From CAIVAT01 sp964355945 (GTDB lineage Bacteria > Bacteroidota > Bacteroidia > Bacteroidales > FEN-979): a DNA stretch of 11,641 bases. How positions within the stretch are numbered: position 1 is the stretch's first letter; each line of letters opens with the position of its first letter. Of the stretch, positions 1 to 7,586 are shown piece after piece. Position numbers and translations under genes: made by a program. The notes under the pieces were generated by a model that searched no databases, was not told the DNA's origin, and saw only the letters and a list, made by a program, of their open reading frames with translations. The stretch lies in NCBI GenBank assembly GCA_964355945.1, contig CAYHGE010000100.1, forward strand, positions 1-11,641, written 5' to 3'.

Positions 1-51
1 ATGTGCTGCAAGCCCTCAATGTAATCGCGCATTATAAATAGGACTGATTAG
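1..51. other. Window-edge stretch with no intact gene; possible decayed YCF48 repeat
   Basis: No frame stays open through this stretch: stops occur in all three + frames (22-24 and 49-51 in frame 1, 35-37 in frame 2, 39-41 and 45-47 in frame 3). Short pieces resemble a YCF48 repeat split over frames: frame 1 at 25-48 reads SRIINRTD and frame 3 at 51-68 reads VTWNQH, just before the intact repeat that begins in frame 1 near 70. This could be a decayed 5' end or sequence errors at a contig edge. Frame 3 also ends an ORF at 41 (…LQALNVIAHYK), and the - strand has an ATG at 32-30 reading off the window. Neither is recognisable. Confidence 0.35.
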
Positions 52-3000
52 TTACCTGGAATCAACACGTTCAACTCTCTCAGTGATATTCATTTTACAG
101 ATGCAAATAACGGTTGGATCGTGGGTACCAATGGCAATATCCGGCATACTGCAGATGCAGGAGCTTCAACGTGGCAGGCACAGTTTTCCGGAACCTCATA
201 CGAACTGCTAAGCGTTGATTTTATCAATCCGTTGGTTGGCTATGCTTGTGGAAGACAGGGGATTATTCTTTCTACTGCCAATGGAGGTGTGTCGTGGGCG
301 GCTCAGTATTCCGGCTATTCTTCAGGAACACTCTGGGAAATAGACATGATCGATGCATCCACGGGTTTTGCAGTTGGGGATTTTGGTGTTGTGAAATATA
401 CAGTTTCCGCACCTGCTCAGCCTGTTGTATTGTTGCAACCGAATGGAGGTGAAATATTTCAATTTGGGACCAAACGATTTATTATCTGGCAGGTTCAGGC
501 AGGAATTGCAAACCTGAGACTTGAATATTCCATTGATGGGGGAAATAACTGGTTGCTGGTTGTTGCCTCCACTCCGGCCTCTGCGGGTAGCTATGCATGG
601 AATATTCCCAATAATCCCTCTGTGAATTGCCTTGTAAGAGCTTCGAACGCTGCAAATACTGCTGTTAATGATGTCAGCAATGCAGCGTTTTATATCATGA
701 ATTCACCAACGGGGATTGATTATTCCGTGTTAACTGCAGCCACCGCTGCCAATAACCCGCCAACAATAACTCTTGCCTGGCAATATGACCTGAATGCACT
801 CACATACCTCGTCGACAGGAAACTTCCTTCTGAGACAACCTGGACGAATGTAGTCACCCTCAACGGTTCAACTTTGACTTATGTGGATTACAATGTTACC
901 CAGGGTGTTATTTATGAGTACAGGGTTACCAAAACGACTCCGCTTATTGTTGCTTACGGATATGTATATTCAGGAATTGAAATACCGGCGCCGGATAGCA
1001 GGGGTACCGTACTTGTTGCGGTTGACAACACCTTTTCCGCATACCTGGATAATGAATTGGAAATTCTTGCTGCTGATCTTGCAGGTGATGGATGGAAAGT
1101 CATCCGGCAGGATTTTCCCCATTCAAGTACCGATGTGACTGTGAAAAATTGGGTTGTCAGTCAATATAACCTGCCATCGTCCAATGTTAAGGCATTGTTG
1201 ATTATTGGACATTTTGCCATTCCCTATTCAGGTAATTTCGCCCCGGATGGTCATGCTGAGCGTATCGGGGCACAGCCTGCTGACGTTTTTTATGCAGATA
1301 TTGATGGCTTGTGGACTGACTTTACTGTGACTACAAACAATACAGGAACTATTTTTACGCCAAATGTGCCGGGTGATGGCAAATGGGATCAGTCAACCAT
1401 ACCTTCTCCCGCTGAGTTGCAGGTTGGACGAATAGATATGTATAACATGACCGGCTTTGCCCTCAGTGAGGCCGACCTGATCGCTCAATATCTCAATAAA
1501 AACCATGCATTCAGGCATAAATCAATCAATCCCCTTCCAAAGGCATTGATAAACACGCATTTCGATAACAGTGTTCCTTCGACCTCAGCTGTGGCGTGGC
1601 GAAGTTTTTCTCCGATGATCGGTTATGGGAATATTGAACAGATGAATACAAATGGCTGCACCGCCAATAATAGTTGCTCCGCATTTATTGATGCACTGGA
1701 AAACAGTTCCTATTTATGGGCATACATGGCCGGTGGAGGATCAGATACAAGCTGCGGCGGTACGGTTTTTACAAGTACGCAGTGCATATCCCGTAACATT
1801 CATACCGTGTTCATGCAACTATATGGCAGTTACTTTGTAGAATGGGCAAAGGGTGGCTTGCCACTCCCCAATAACCTGCTTCGCGCACCGCTGGCGAACA
1901 ATGGAATGGCCTTAGCAACCTGCTGGACCGGAGGTGGTCCGCGCTGGTATTTCCATCACATGGGTTTGGGCGAGACCATTGGGTTCTCAACGAGGCAAAG
2001 TCAAAATAATACAACGATTTATGATCCCGGAAACAACCAGCTTCTCGGAGGTGTACACATGGTTCTTATGGGCGATCCAACGCTCCGTCTTCATGTGGTT
2101 TCTCCGGTGAGCAACCTCACCCTGAGCCCTGTGGCGGAAGGGCTAAAACTGGATTGGACAGCCTCGCCGGATAATAATATTACGGGGTACAACATTTACC
2201 GTTCAGATGCAGTTACCGGCACTTTTATTCGGCTGAATGCTACGCCGGTTCCATCTGTTACCTATACCGACAACACGCCGAACATGGCGGGAAATAACGT
2301 ATACATGGTGAGAGCCGTGAAATTTGAAGTATCGTCATCCGGCTCATATTTCAACATGAGTACCGGGATTTTTGCCGATCAGTCAGTACTGCCTGCTGCT
2401 GCAGGATCAATATCCGGATTATCAACTGTTTGTCAGGGACAAACTTCCGTAACCTATACTGTCCCTGTCATTCCCAATGCCGTGTCCTATTTATGGACTT
2501 TACCTGTCGGGGCAGCAGGAACAAGTTCGTCGATCAGCATTACAATTGACTATGGAATTACTGCAGTTTCAGGGAATATCACTGTAAAAGGAGTTAATCA
2601 GGCAGGAAATGGGATCGCTTCCACTTTGCAAATATCTGTGATTCCGATTCCTGCGACGTATGCAATTGCCGGTACAATCGGTGAAACGGAATGTTACAAT
2701 GCCGTCCAAACCATTACAGTCGCGGGAGATGGCACCACATTTCTTGTTCAGCCCGGAGGTGAGGCCTTCATGACAGCCGGACAGAAAATTAGTTTTATGC
2801 CCGGAACAACAGTCCAGCCGGGAGGTTACTTATGGGGCACCATCGCATCACCATGTTCAAGCTGCATCAGCCCTCCGGTGTTTTTTCAAAATACAGTGAA
2901 ACTGGCAATGCCGGAACACAGTGAGCAGCCATCCTGGAAAATCTATCCCAATCCCACAACCGGAAATTTCAGGTTTGAATCAGTGGGGAAAGTTTCGGGC

Positions 3001-3171
3001 GAAAAAGTGGCTGTGGAAGTGTATGGGCTTTTGGGGGAAAAGGTCCTGTCGGAAGAGTTTTATGGAATAAAGCAACATGAGTTCTCCATTTCAGGCTGGC
3101 CGGCAGGGGTTTATTGCATTCGTGTGCTGCAGGGAAAAATCATGGAGTCAATGAAGATCATCAAAAATTAA
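52..3171 (+). CDS. T9SS-sorted multidomain surface protein with YCF48 repeats and a C25/gingipain-like domain, 5'-incomplete
   Basis: Residues are numbered from the GTG at 121, the first conventional start, but the homologous frame is open back to 52 and the GTG falls inside a YCF48 repeat (GWIVGTNG), so the true N-terminus lies upstream. In order I see YCF48-type beta-propeller repeats (to about 94), an Ig-like domain with the LLQPNGGE motif (about 103-193), FN3 (about 196-275), a C25/gingipain-like region (about 294-658: LLIIGH 359-364, PADVFYADIDG 386-396, VGRI 435-438, GDPTLRL 651-657), FN3 (about 660-755), an Ig/PKD-like domain (about 757-845), a glycine-rich beta segment (about 846-915) and a T9SS type A sorting domain (939-1016, YPNP at 942-945). 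No signal peptide is present, though T9SS cargo needs one, which supports 5' loss. The C25 catalytic His position reads GGGS (G538-S541), while a Cys is kept at 601. Predicted location is the cell surface or outside the cell; the substrate is unknown. It could be a pseudogene remnant or an intact gene with errors at its 5' end. Confidence 0.82.
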   Translation, partial: LPGINTFNSLSDIHFTDANNGWIVGTNGNIRHTADAGASTWQAQFSGTSYELLSVDFINPLVGYACGRQGIILSTANGGVSWAAQYSGYSSGTLWEIDMIDASTGFAVGDFGVVKYTVSAPAQPVVLLQPNGGEIFQFGTKRFIIWQVQAGIANLRLEYSIDGGNNWLLVVASTPASAGSYAWNIPNNPSVNCLVRASNAANTAVNDVSNAAFYIMNSPTGIDYSVLTAATAANNPPTITLAWQYDLNALTYLVDRKLPSETTWTNVVTLNGSTLTYVDYNVTQGVIYEYRVTKTTPLIVAYGYVYSGIEIPAPDSRGTVLVAVDNTFSAYLDNELEILAADLAGDGWKVIRQDFPHSSTDVTVKNWVVSQYNLPSSNVKALLIIGHFAIPYSGNFAPDGHAERIGAQPADVFYADIDGLWTDFTVTTNNTGTIFTPNVPGDGKWDQSTIPSPAELQVGRIDMYNMTGFALSEADLIAQYLNKNHAFRHKSINPLPKALINTHFDNSVPSTSAVAWRSFSPMIGYGNIEQMNTNGCTANNSCSAFIDALENSSYLWAYMAGGGSDTSCGGTVFTSTQCISRNIHTVFMQLYGSYFVEWAKGGLPLPNNLLRAPLANNGMALATCWTGGGPRWYFHHMGLGETIGFSTRQSQNNTTIYDPGNNQLLGGVHMVLMGDPTLRLHVVSPVSNLTLSPVAEGLKLDWTASPDNNITGYNIYRSDAVTGTFIRLNATPVPSVTYTDNTPNMAGNNVYMVRAVKFEVSSSGSYFNMSTGIFADQSVLPAAAGSISGLSTVCQGQTSVTYTVPVIPNAVSYLWTLPVGAAGTSSSISITIDYGITAVSGNITVKGVNQAGNGIASTLQISVIPIPATYAIAGTIGETECYNAVQTITVAGDGTTFLVQPGGEAFMTAGQKISFMPGTTVQPGGYLWGTIASPCSSCISPPVFFQNTVKLAMPEHSEQPSWKIYPNPTTGNFRFESVGKVSGEKVAVEVYGLLGEKVLSEEFYGIKQHEFSISGWPAGVYCIRVLQGKIMESMKIIKN

Positions 3172-3283
3172 TTGATTATTCACAATCTTACCAGTAATGA
3201 ATTTTATCAATATCTACAAGGGTTCTTAAGGCATAAATTGGTTACCAAGGGAAACCTCAGGGGCATCTGTTTCAGCAAAAACC

Positions 3284-3401
3284 GGTCCCGGAGGGACCAA
3301 AGATGGGTAGCAAGGGGTGACGGTGAAGAATTTCGTCCCGTACGGGACGAGATAACTTCACGCAAAAACAATATTCTACCCATATTACGTGCCTACGGCA
3401 C
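3284..3401. repeat. Nested palindromic intergenic element (REP/MITE-like)
   Basis: Three palindromes lie about 50 bp apart: GGTCCC-GGA-GGGACC (3284-3298), a perfect 18-bp palindrome TCGTCCCGTACGGGACGA (3333-3350) and GTGCC-TAC-GGCAC (3389-3401). Around the central one are two further pairs of arms: GTGAAG (3323-3328) with CTTCAC (3356-3361), and ATGGGTAG (3303-3310) with CTACCCAT (3376-3383). The whole could fold into one long cruciform or hairpin. A reading frame spans the region (3172-3522), but it begins immediately after the upstream stop codon and its low-complexity translation follows the palindromes, so I do not call it a gene. The element sits between two convergent genes and could end transcription from both sides, although no U-tract follows any stem. 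The flanks 3172-3283 and 3402-3506 are AT-rich and hold nothing else I recognise. Confidence 0.7.
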
Positions 3402-3506
3402 AAGAATGTTTGATCAGGTAATACAACCAACTGGTATAATAGTGATTAATCATATAATTAATATAGAATTGAAGCAGGATACTGCAGGTTTTTCTCCATG
3501 CATGTT

Positions 3507-4796
3507 TTATCTGAGAACATGATCATATACCTTCAGCATCTCTTTTGTAAGACTCCGGCAATCAAAGTGATCTTCCACGGATTTTCTGCCGGCCTTACTC
3601 AATAGATCAAGTTTCACCGGATCTGAAAGCAGTTCAGCAAGACTTGACGCCAGTGATTGTGCCGTATTGGGCCGATAAATAATTCCACCGCCGGTTGCAT
3701 GAATGATCTCCGGAAATGCGCCAAGATCAGGCTGGACGAGCGGAACGCCGGAAGCAAGCGCCTCGATCTGGTAAAGTCCGAAAGCCTCACCGTGCAAAAC
3801 CGGTACAGAAAGTACGGATATTGATTCGAAGAAACCGTGAAGGGCGTTCCCGGTAAAGTCCTTCAGGATGTCAACATCCTGAAGGATGTTGTTAGATTCC
3901 ATCTTTTTGAGTTGTCGCTGCAGGAACGCCTCATCATCCCCGGTCATGCCCCCGGTAACGATTAATTTCAGGTCTTTAAACCGTTGATCTGCCTTCAGCA
4001 GGATAAAGGCATCGACAAGGATCTCAAATCCGTTCTCTTCGCAGATCCTGGATAAGTAACCGATTGCCTGTGGTGAGCCGGCCGGCTCCGTAAAGGTGTA
4101 ATTCTCCGGTTTTACACCAATGTGCACGACATTCATTTTGGAATCCGGAATGTTAAGTTTGTCCTTCATGATGCCTGCAAAGTAGGAACTTACAGAGATA
4201 AAGGCATCAACATCCCTGGCTTTCTCTGCCATCAGCTTCCAGATTTTCTCCTGCCAGGGTGGTTTCATGGCATCAACCCATACATCTTCGTCCTGGAGCG
4301 AACACACGATGCTTGCCTTAACCTCCTCCTTTATCTGGTTTGCCATTCCAAGCAGCAGGGCGTTGGAAAAATGTACCACATCAGGCTTCTCATGGTGTTT
4401 CAGAAAATCGACCAGCCGGTCGAGTTCGTGATTCTGATGCCCTTGTTGTCCGAGCAGCATCGACTCGGTGAGTTCTTCCAGTCCGTTCGCACGGGTAGAG
4501 CCGGATTTTTTTGCGGCATATTTCAGCATCGGTTTCGAATCGAAGAAGTTCTCCATCCATCCCGGCATGTGTCTCAGCATGGGGAACTGCTGCTTGAGAT
4601 AGATGTTCACCGCCCCATAGAAAACCGGCAAATCTTCGTTTGTCGATTCCCCGTTCATGGTAAGCGGCAGGTACATGGGCAGGGTGATTGCATCATGACC
4701 CAGCTCCCGCAGGGAATTTACATAAGCGCTGTCGCGAAGGCAGTTTCCGCAATAAAAGGTGCCGCCAAACCCCGGAACTATATTGACAATTTTCAT
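3507..4796 (-). CDS. GT-B fold glycosyltransferase, family 4-like
   Basis: The 429-residue product is a retaining GT-B glycosyltransferase that would transfer a sugar from a nucleotide-sugar donor in the cytoplasm or at the inner membrane; donor and acceptor cannot be read from sequence. The N-terminal domain begins MKIVNIVPGFGG and carries a CGNC motif (16-19). The C-terminal donor-binding domain has IGYLSR (245-250), LIVTGG (278-283) and the EX7E pair E337/E345 in EAFGLYQIE, followed by ALASGVPLV, GAFPEII and GGGIIY. I start at the ATG at 4796 because homology begins there; a GTG at 4817 would add seven Lys/Leu-rich residues. The gene follows the propeller gene by 69 bp, a gap that holds a GC-rich hairpin, so it may be only partly co-transcribed with the redox genes. 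Length and motifs are normal and the family call is firm. Confidence 0.88.
   Translation of the reverse strand: MKIVNIVPGFGGTFYCGNCLRDSAYVNSLRELGHDAITLPMYLPLTMNGESTNEDLPVFYGAVNIYLKQQFPMLRHMPGWMENFFDSKPMLKYAAKKSGSTRANGLEELTESMLLGQQGHQNHELDRLVDFLKHHEKPDVVHFSNALLLGMANQIKEEVKASIVCSLQDEDVWVDAMKPPWQEKIWKLMAEKARDVDAFISVSSYFAGIMKDKLNIPDSKMNVVHIGVKPENYTFTEPAGSPQAIGYLSRICEENGFEILVDAFILLKADQRFKDLKLIVTGGMTGDDEAFLQRQLKKMESNNILQDVDILKDFTGNALHGFFESISVLSVPVLHGEAFGLYQIEALASGVPLVQPDLGAFPEIIHATGGGIIYRPNTAQSLASSLAELLSDPVKLDLLSKAGRKSVEDHFDCRSLTKEMLKVYDHVLR
3859..3886 (-). repeat. Perfect 13-bp inverted repeat inside the glycosyltransferase gene
   Basis: The arm TCCTTCAGGATGT (3859-3871) is followed, after CA, by its exact reverse complement (3874-3886). 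In the - strand mRNA this makes a 13-bp stem with a 2-nt apex, realistically a 4-nt loop. It encodes the stretch around residues 304-313, where a near-repeat ILQD/ILKD accounts for part of the symmetry. Confidence 0.6.
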
Positions 4797-4823
4797 AAGT
4801 AACTTTAATTTTTTCACGCCCGT

Positions 4824-4847
4824 CCCCCTCTCCCTTGGGAGAGGGGG
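4824..4847. repeat. GC-rich perfect hairpin between the propeller and glycosyltransferase genes
   Basis: CCCCCTCTCCC (4824-4834) pairs with GGGAGAGGGGG (4837-4847) across TT. No T-run follows on the - strand (the next bases are GACGGGCGTGAAAAAA), so it is not a standard intrinsic terminator. The motif, with the following GCAGGGGGTGAGG, resembles the CCCTCTCCCTTGGGAGAGGG palindromes scattered between genes in many bacterial genomes. It may attenuate transcription or protect the mRNA end between the two genes. Confidence 0.55.
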
Positions 4848-4865
4848 TGCAGGGGGTGAGGTGTT

Positions 4866-5996
4866 TCATTTCCCAAAACAATAGATCTTCCCATCCATCG
4901 CCCCCACCACAATCATTTTCGAAGTTACTGCCGGAGTGCTCACGACGGGACTTCCAATCTCATATTCCCACAAAATATTCCCGGTTTTCAGGTCCAGTAT
5001 ATGCAGCCTGCCATCCGAGGATGCGGCAATTACATGTTCTCCTGCAATCACAGGAGATGCATCAACTTTCCCCAGTGTTTTGACTTTCCAAAGCACTTTC
5101 CCGCCCATGGCATCGAAGCAGTAGATGTATTTGTTTTGTGAGCCGGTAACGACCTTGCCTGCCGAGATGGCCGGGGATGCCAGGAATGGCCCGCCTCCTT
5201 CGGTTTTCCACAGAATTTTCTTCTGACGGAGATCAAAACAGAAGAAGACGCCATCGTAATTGCCGAAATAGGCTTTCTCCCCGATTATTGCGGCAGACGC
5301 AGGAATATATTCCCCGAGATCAACCTTATCCAATGCCTTTCCGTCATTGGTGCCAATGAGGTGAAAAAACCCGTCACACCCGCCAAAAACTGCAAGTTTT
5401 CCCCCGATTGCGGGTGTACCGTTGATGAAGTTCCCCGATTCATATTTCCATAAAACCTTGCCGGTGGATGCATCCAGGCAGTGAAGGTTAAAGTCATAAC
5501 TGCCAAAGAGGATCGACGTTGTTTTTTGATCCCTGCTCACGGCATGGTTGACTGAGCCGGAAATCTGTCCGTCAGCCGTATATTTCCACTTCAGCACGCC
5601 GGTTTTTGCATCCAGGGCGAACATAACACCTGCCAGGTTCCCGGCATAAACCATATTGTCATGAACAAGTGGAGGTGCTTCCACCGAATTGCCGGTGTTG
5701 AATTTCCATCTCAGTCCTCCGGAGCTGTTTACTGCATAAACAAATCCATCATTGGATCCGATATAGATTGTGCCGTTCCAGATCACGGGAGATGATTTAA
5801 TGGCATCACCGGTTTTGAAAGTCCATAAAAGTTTAAACGGGGGCTGGATGGATACAGGTGCATTGCCCGTTTGCTGCGGATCTCCGCGAAAAGATGGCCA
5901 GCAATCGGCACTCTTAACCTGGGCGGATAAAGTGGAAATCCCGATTATCCAGTAAACTGCAAGAATGCACTGCCAAATCCTTCTGGGAATACTCAT
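4866..5996 (-). CDS. Exported PQQ-type beta-propeller protein
   Basis: The 376-residue product has an N-terminal signal peptide (MSIPRRIWQC, then a hydrophobic stretch to about residue 22, with likely cleavage after LSA at 25), so it should act in the periplasm or outside. The mature part is built of PQQ-like blade repeats, each ending in a strand of the W-K-F/Y type: LLWTF (57-61), LRWKF, LKWKY, VLWKY, a degenerate ALDKV near 221, ILWKT, VLWKV and ILWEY (341-345). That gives about eight strands, as in BamB-like eight-bladed propellers. Residues that bind PQQ in true quinoprotein dehydrogenases are not recognisable, so a scaffold or binding role is more likely than catalysis. Its ATG overlaps the stop of the upstream FeS/FAD gene by 4 nt (ATGA, 5993-5996), implying translational coupling. 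Pairing an exported protein with cytosolic redox subunits is unexpected. Confidence 0.85.
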   Translation of the reverse strand: MSIPRRIWQCILAVYWIIGISTLSAQVKSADCWPSFRGDPQQTGNAPVSIQPPFKLLWTFKTGDAIKSSPVIWNGTIYIGSNDGFVYAVNSSGGLRWKFNTGNSVEAPPLVHDNMVYAGNLAGVMFALDAKTGVLKWKYTADGQISGSVNHAVSRDQKTTSILFGSYDFNLHCLDASTGKVLWKYESGNFINGTPAIGGKLAVFGGCDGFFHLIGTNDGKALDKVDLGEYIPASAAIIGEKAYFGNYDGVFFCFDLRQKKILWKTEGGGPFLASPAISAGKVVTGSQNKYIYCFDAMGGKVLWKVKTLGKVDASPVIAGEHVIAASSDGRLHILDLKTGNILWEYEIGSPVVSTPAVTSKMIVVGAMDGKIYCFGK

Positions 5997-7585
5997 CCTG
6001 AAATCCTTTCTTCCTGATTTTTAAATGCCAGGGCCCCGGTGGGGCATGCCTTCACACACTCCCCGGCGGTGAAGGTGAGGGCTTCCCTGATTGTTTCATT
6101 GAAGGGGACCGAAATTCGCACATCGAATCCCCTGCCGGCAAAGGCCAGCCCGAACGACTCCCCGTGCTTCACGGTAATATCCACGCATAAACCACACCGG
6201 ATGCATTTCTCTGTTTCATACACAATCGCATCGTGCTGTAACGATTTTGTCACCAGGTTCTGCTCCGGGCCGGCAAACCTTTTCCTGTGGGCACCATAAG
6301 CTACTGCGTAATTCCTGAGTTTGCAGCTGGAAGGCTTTCGGCAATCGCAATGCAGACAACGCTTTGCTTCAAGTATCGCTTCAGCCGCGGACAGGCCTTT
6401 CAGGATCCCGTCAATGGGTTCACCCCGTTGGTCCTGGATGCTTTCTTTAAGGTATTCGTTCCATTCCGACTTTTGCAAGGTCCCGGTGACCGAGACAGCG
6501 GTGTGTCTGAACTCTTTATGTTCAATTGAAATTCCCCCTGCCAGGTAATCCTCCACATGTTTAGCAGCCATCTTTCCCTGTGCGGCCGAATGTACTGCCA
6601 TTCTTTGCTCCCTGAGGATGTTACCGCAACCAAAAACGCCGGGAATGCTGGTGGAGAAGTTGCTTTTATTGAAAAAGGCACCATGCTCATCAGGTTCCAG
6701 TCCGAAGATGCCTGCCGTATCCGGTTTTCGGGCCCCGGCAGCAATGATTATTGCATCAAAATCAGGAAGAATGGCTTGCTGAAACAACTCCCGGGTTACC
6801 TGATTTCCCATGCGGAATTCAGCACCCATTCTCACAATCTCACCGATTTCTGTATCAAGCATCTCTTTGGGAAGATGATCATCGGGAATTTCATATCGCA
6901 TCGCACCGCCTGCATTTTCATGCTGGTCGTAAAGAACACAGGCATAACCGGCACGAAGCAGGTAAAATGCAGCTGAGAGCCCGGCAGGTCCTGTGCCGAT
7001 GATGGCGACTTTTTTGCTGCCGGCTTTGGGTAAATCAGGCTTTGCAGTGTTGGCTGATCGGACATATTTCGCAGTCGACCGTTTCAGCAGGCATATCGAA
7101 ACTGCCTGGTCCATGGGTTTTCGCTTGCAGGCCTTCTCGCAGGGAGCCGGGCAGATGTATCCCAAAACGAGTGGTAAAGCAATCTCTTCCCTGACAAGTC
7201 GAAGTGCCTGATCAAAGTCACCGGCAGCGATCAGCCTGTTCATCAGGGGGATATCCATAAATGCCGGACAGGAGAGCCGGCAGGGGGCTTCACAATCACC
7301 CCGGTGGTCGCTCAGGAGCAATTCAAGGGCCTCGCGCCTTGCTTCCTGAACTTCGGCAGAACCGGTGAGAATGTTCATCCCCTCTGAAACAGGCATGGCA
7401 CAGGAGGGAAACAGGCTGTCGCGGTCAAGGTCCTTTACCAGGCACACCATGCACGACGGATGGTTTGAATACCCCTGCATATAGCACATCGACGGAATCG
7501 TAATTCCGAGCACGGAGGCAGCCTCCATCACAGAAGTTCCCTCCTGCACCTCAACGGGTTGATGATCGATCGTGAGCTTTATCAT
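5993..7585 (-). CDS. Multi-FeS FAD oxidoreductase subunit with GltD-like core lacking the NADPH domain
   Basis: Domains in order: a NuoG/HydA-type [2Fe-2S] ferredoxin (C34, C45, C48, C62); a GltD/NfnB-type N-terminal FeS domain (H94, C98, C102, C106 and C145, C149, C153, C165); a FAD-binding domain with GTGPAG at 197-202; a Cys-rich segment RCLHCDC with C421 near 409-421; and a C-terminal ferredoxin-like part (C461, C464, C467, C510, C514). In GltD the FAD domain is interrupted by an NADPH-binding Rossmann domain of roughly 110 residues. Here DFDAIIIAAGARKP (275-288) leads straight to the closing FAD part, STSIPGVFGCGN (311-322), with no second GxGxxA/G motif. The usual Asp of the closing GD motif is Asn. 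The C-terminal ferredoxin keeps Cys for only one [4Fe-4S] cluster. It starts 1 nt after the NuoEF stop, so it is almost certainly that protein's partner, passing electrons between the NADH/FMN site and FAD or ferredoxin. Alternative: a HydA-like subunit serving a catalytic enzyme encoded elsewhere. Predicted cytoplasmic. Confidence 0.85.
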   Translation of the reverse strand: MIKLTIDHQPVEVQEGTSVMEAASVLGITIPSMCYMQGYSNHPSCMVCLVKDLDRDSLFPSCAMPVSEGMNILTGSAEVQEARREALELLLSDHRGDCEAPCRLSCPAFMDIPLMNRLIAAGDFDQALRLVREEIALPLVLGYICPAPCEKACKRKPMDQAVSICLLKRSTAKYVRSANTAKPDLPKAGSKKVAIIGTGPAGLSAAFYLLRAGYACVLYDQHENAGGAMRYEIPDDHLPKEMLDTEIGEIVRMGAEFRMGNQVTRELFQQAILPDFDAIIIAAGARKPDTAGIFGLEPDEHGAFFNKSNFSTSIPGVFGCGNILREQRMAVHSAAQGKMAAKHVEDYLAGGISIEHKEFRHTAVSVTGTLQKSEWNEYLKESIQDQRGEPIDGILKGLSAAEAILEAKRCLHCDCRKPSSCKLRNYAVAYGAHRKRFAGPEQNLVTKSLQHDAIVYETEKCIRCGLCVDITVKHGESFGLAFAGRGFDVRISVPFNETIREALTFTAGECVKACPTGALAFKNQEERISG

Positions 7586-7586
7586 A

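Noticed and set aside
3172..3522. 116-residue + strand reading frame following the T9SS gene
   Set aside because: It simply continues after the stop codon at 3169-3171, its translation mirrors the palindromic repeats, and it overlaps the end of the glycosyltransferase gene. No protein-like domain is visible.
4797..4817. Upstream GTG start for the glycosyltransferase (adds MKKLKLL)
   Set aside because: The conserved GT-B N-terminus MKIVNIVPG begins at the ATG at 4796, and the extra residues add nothing family-like.
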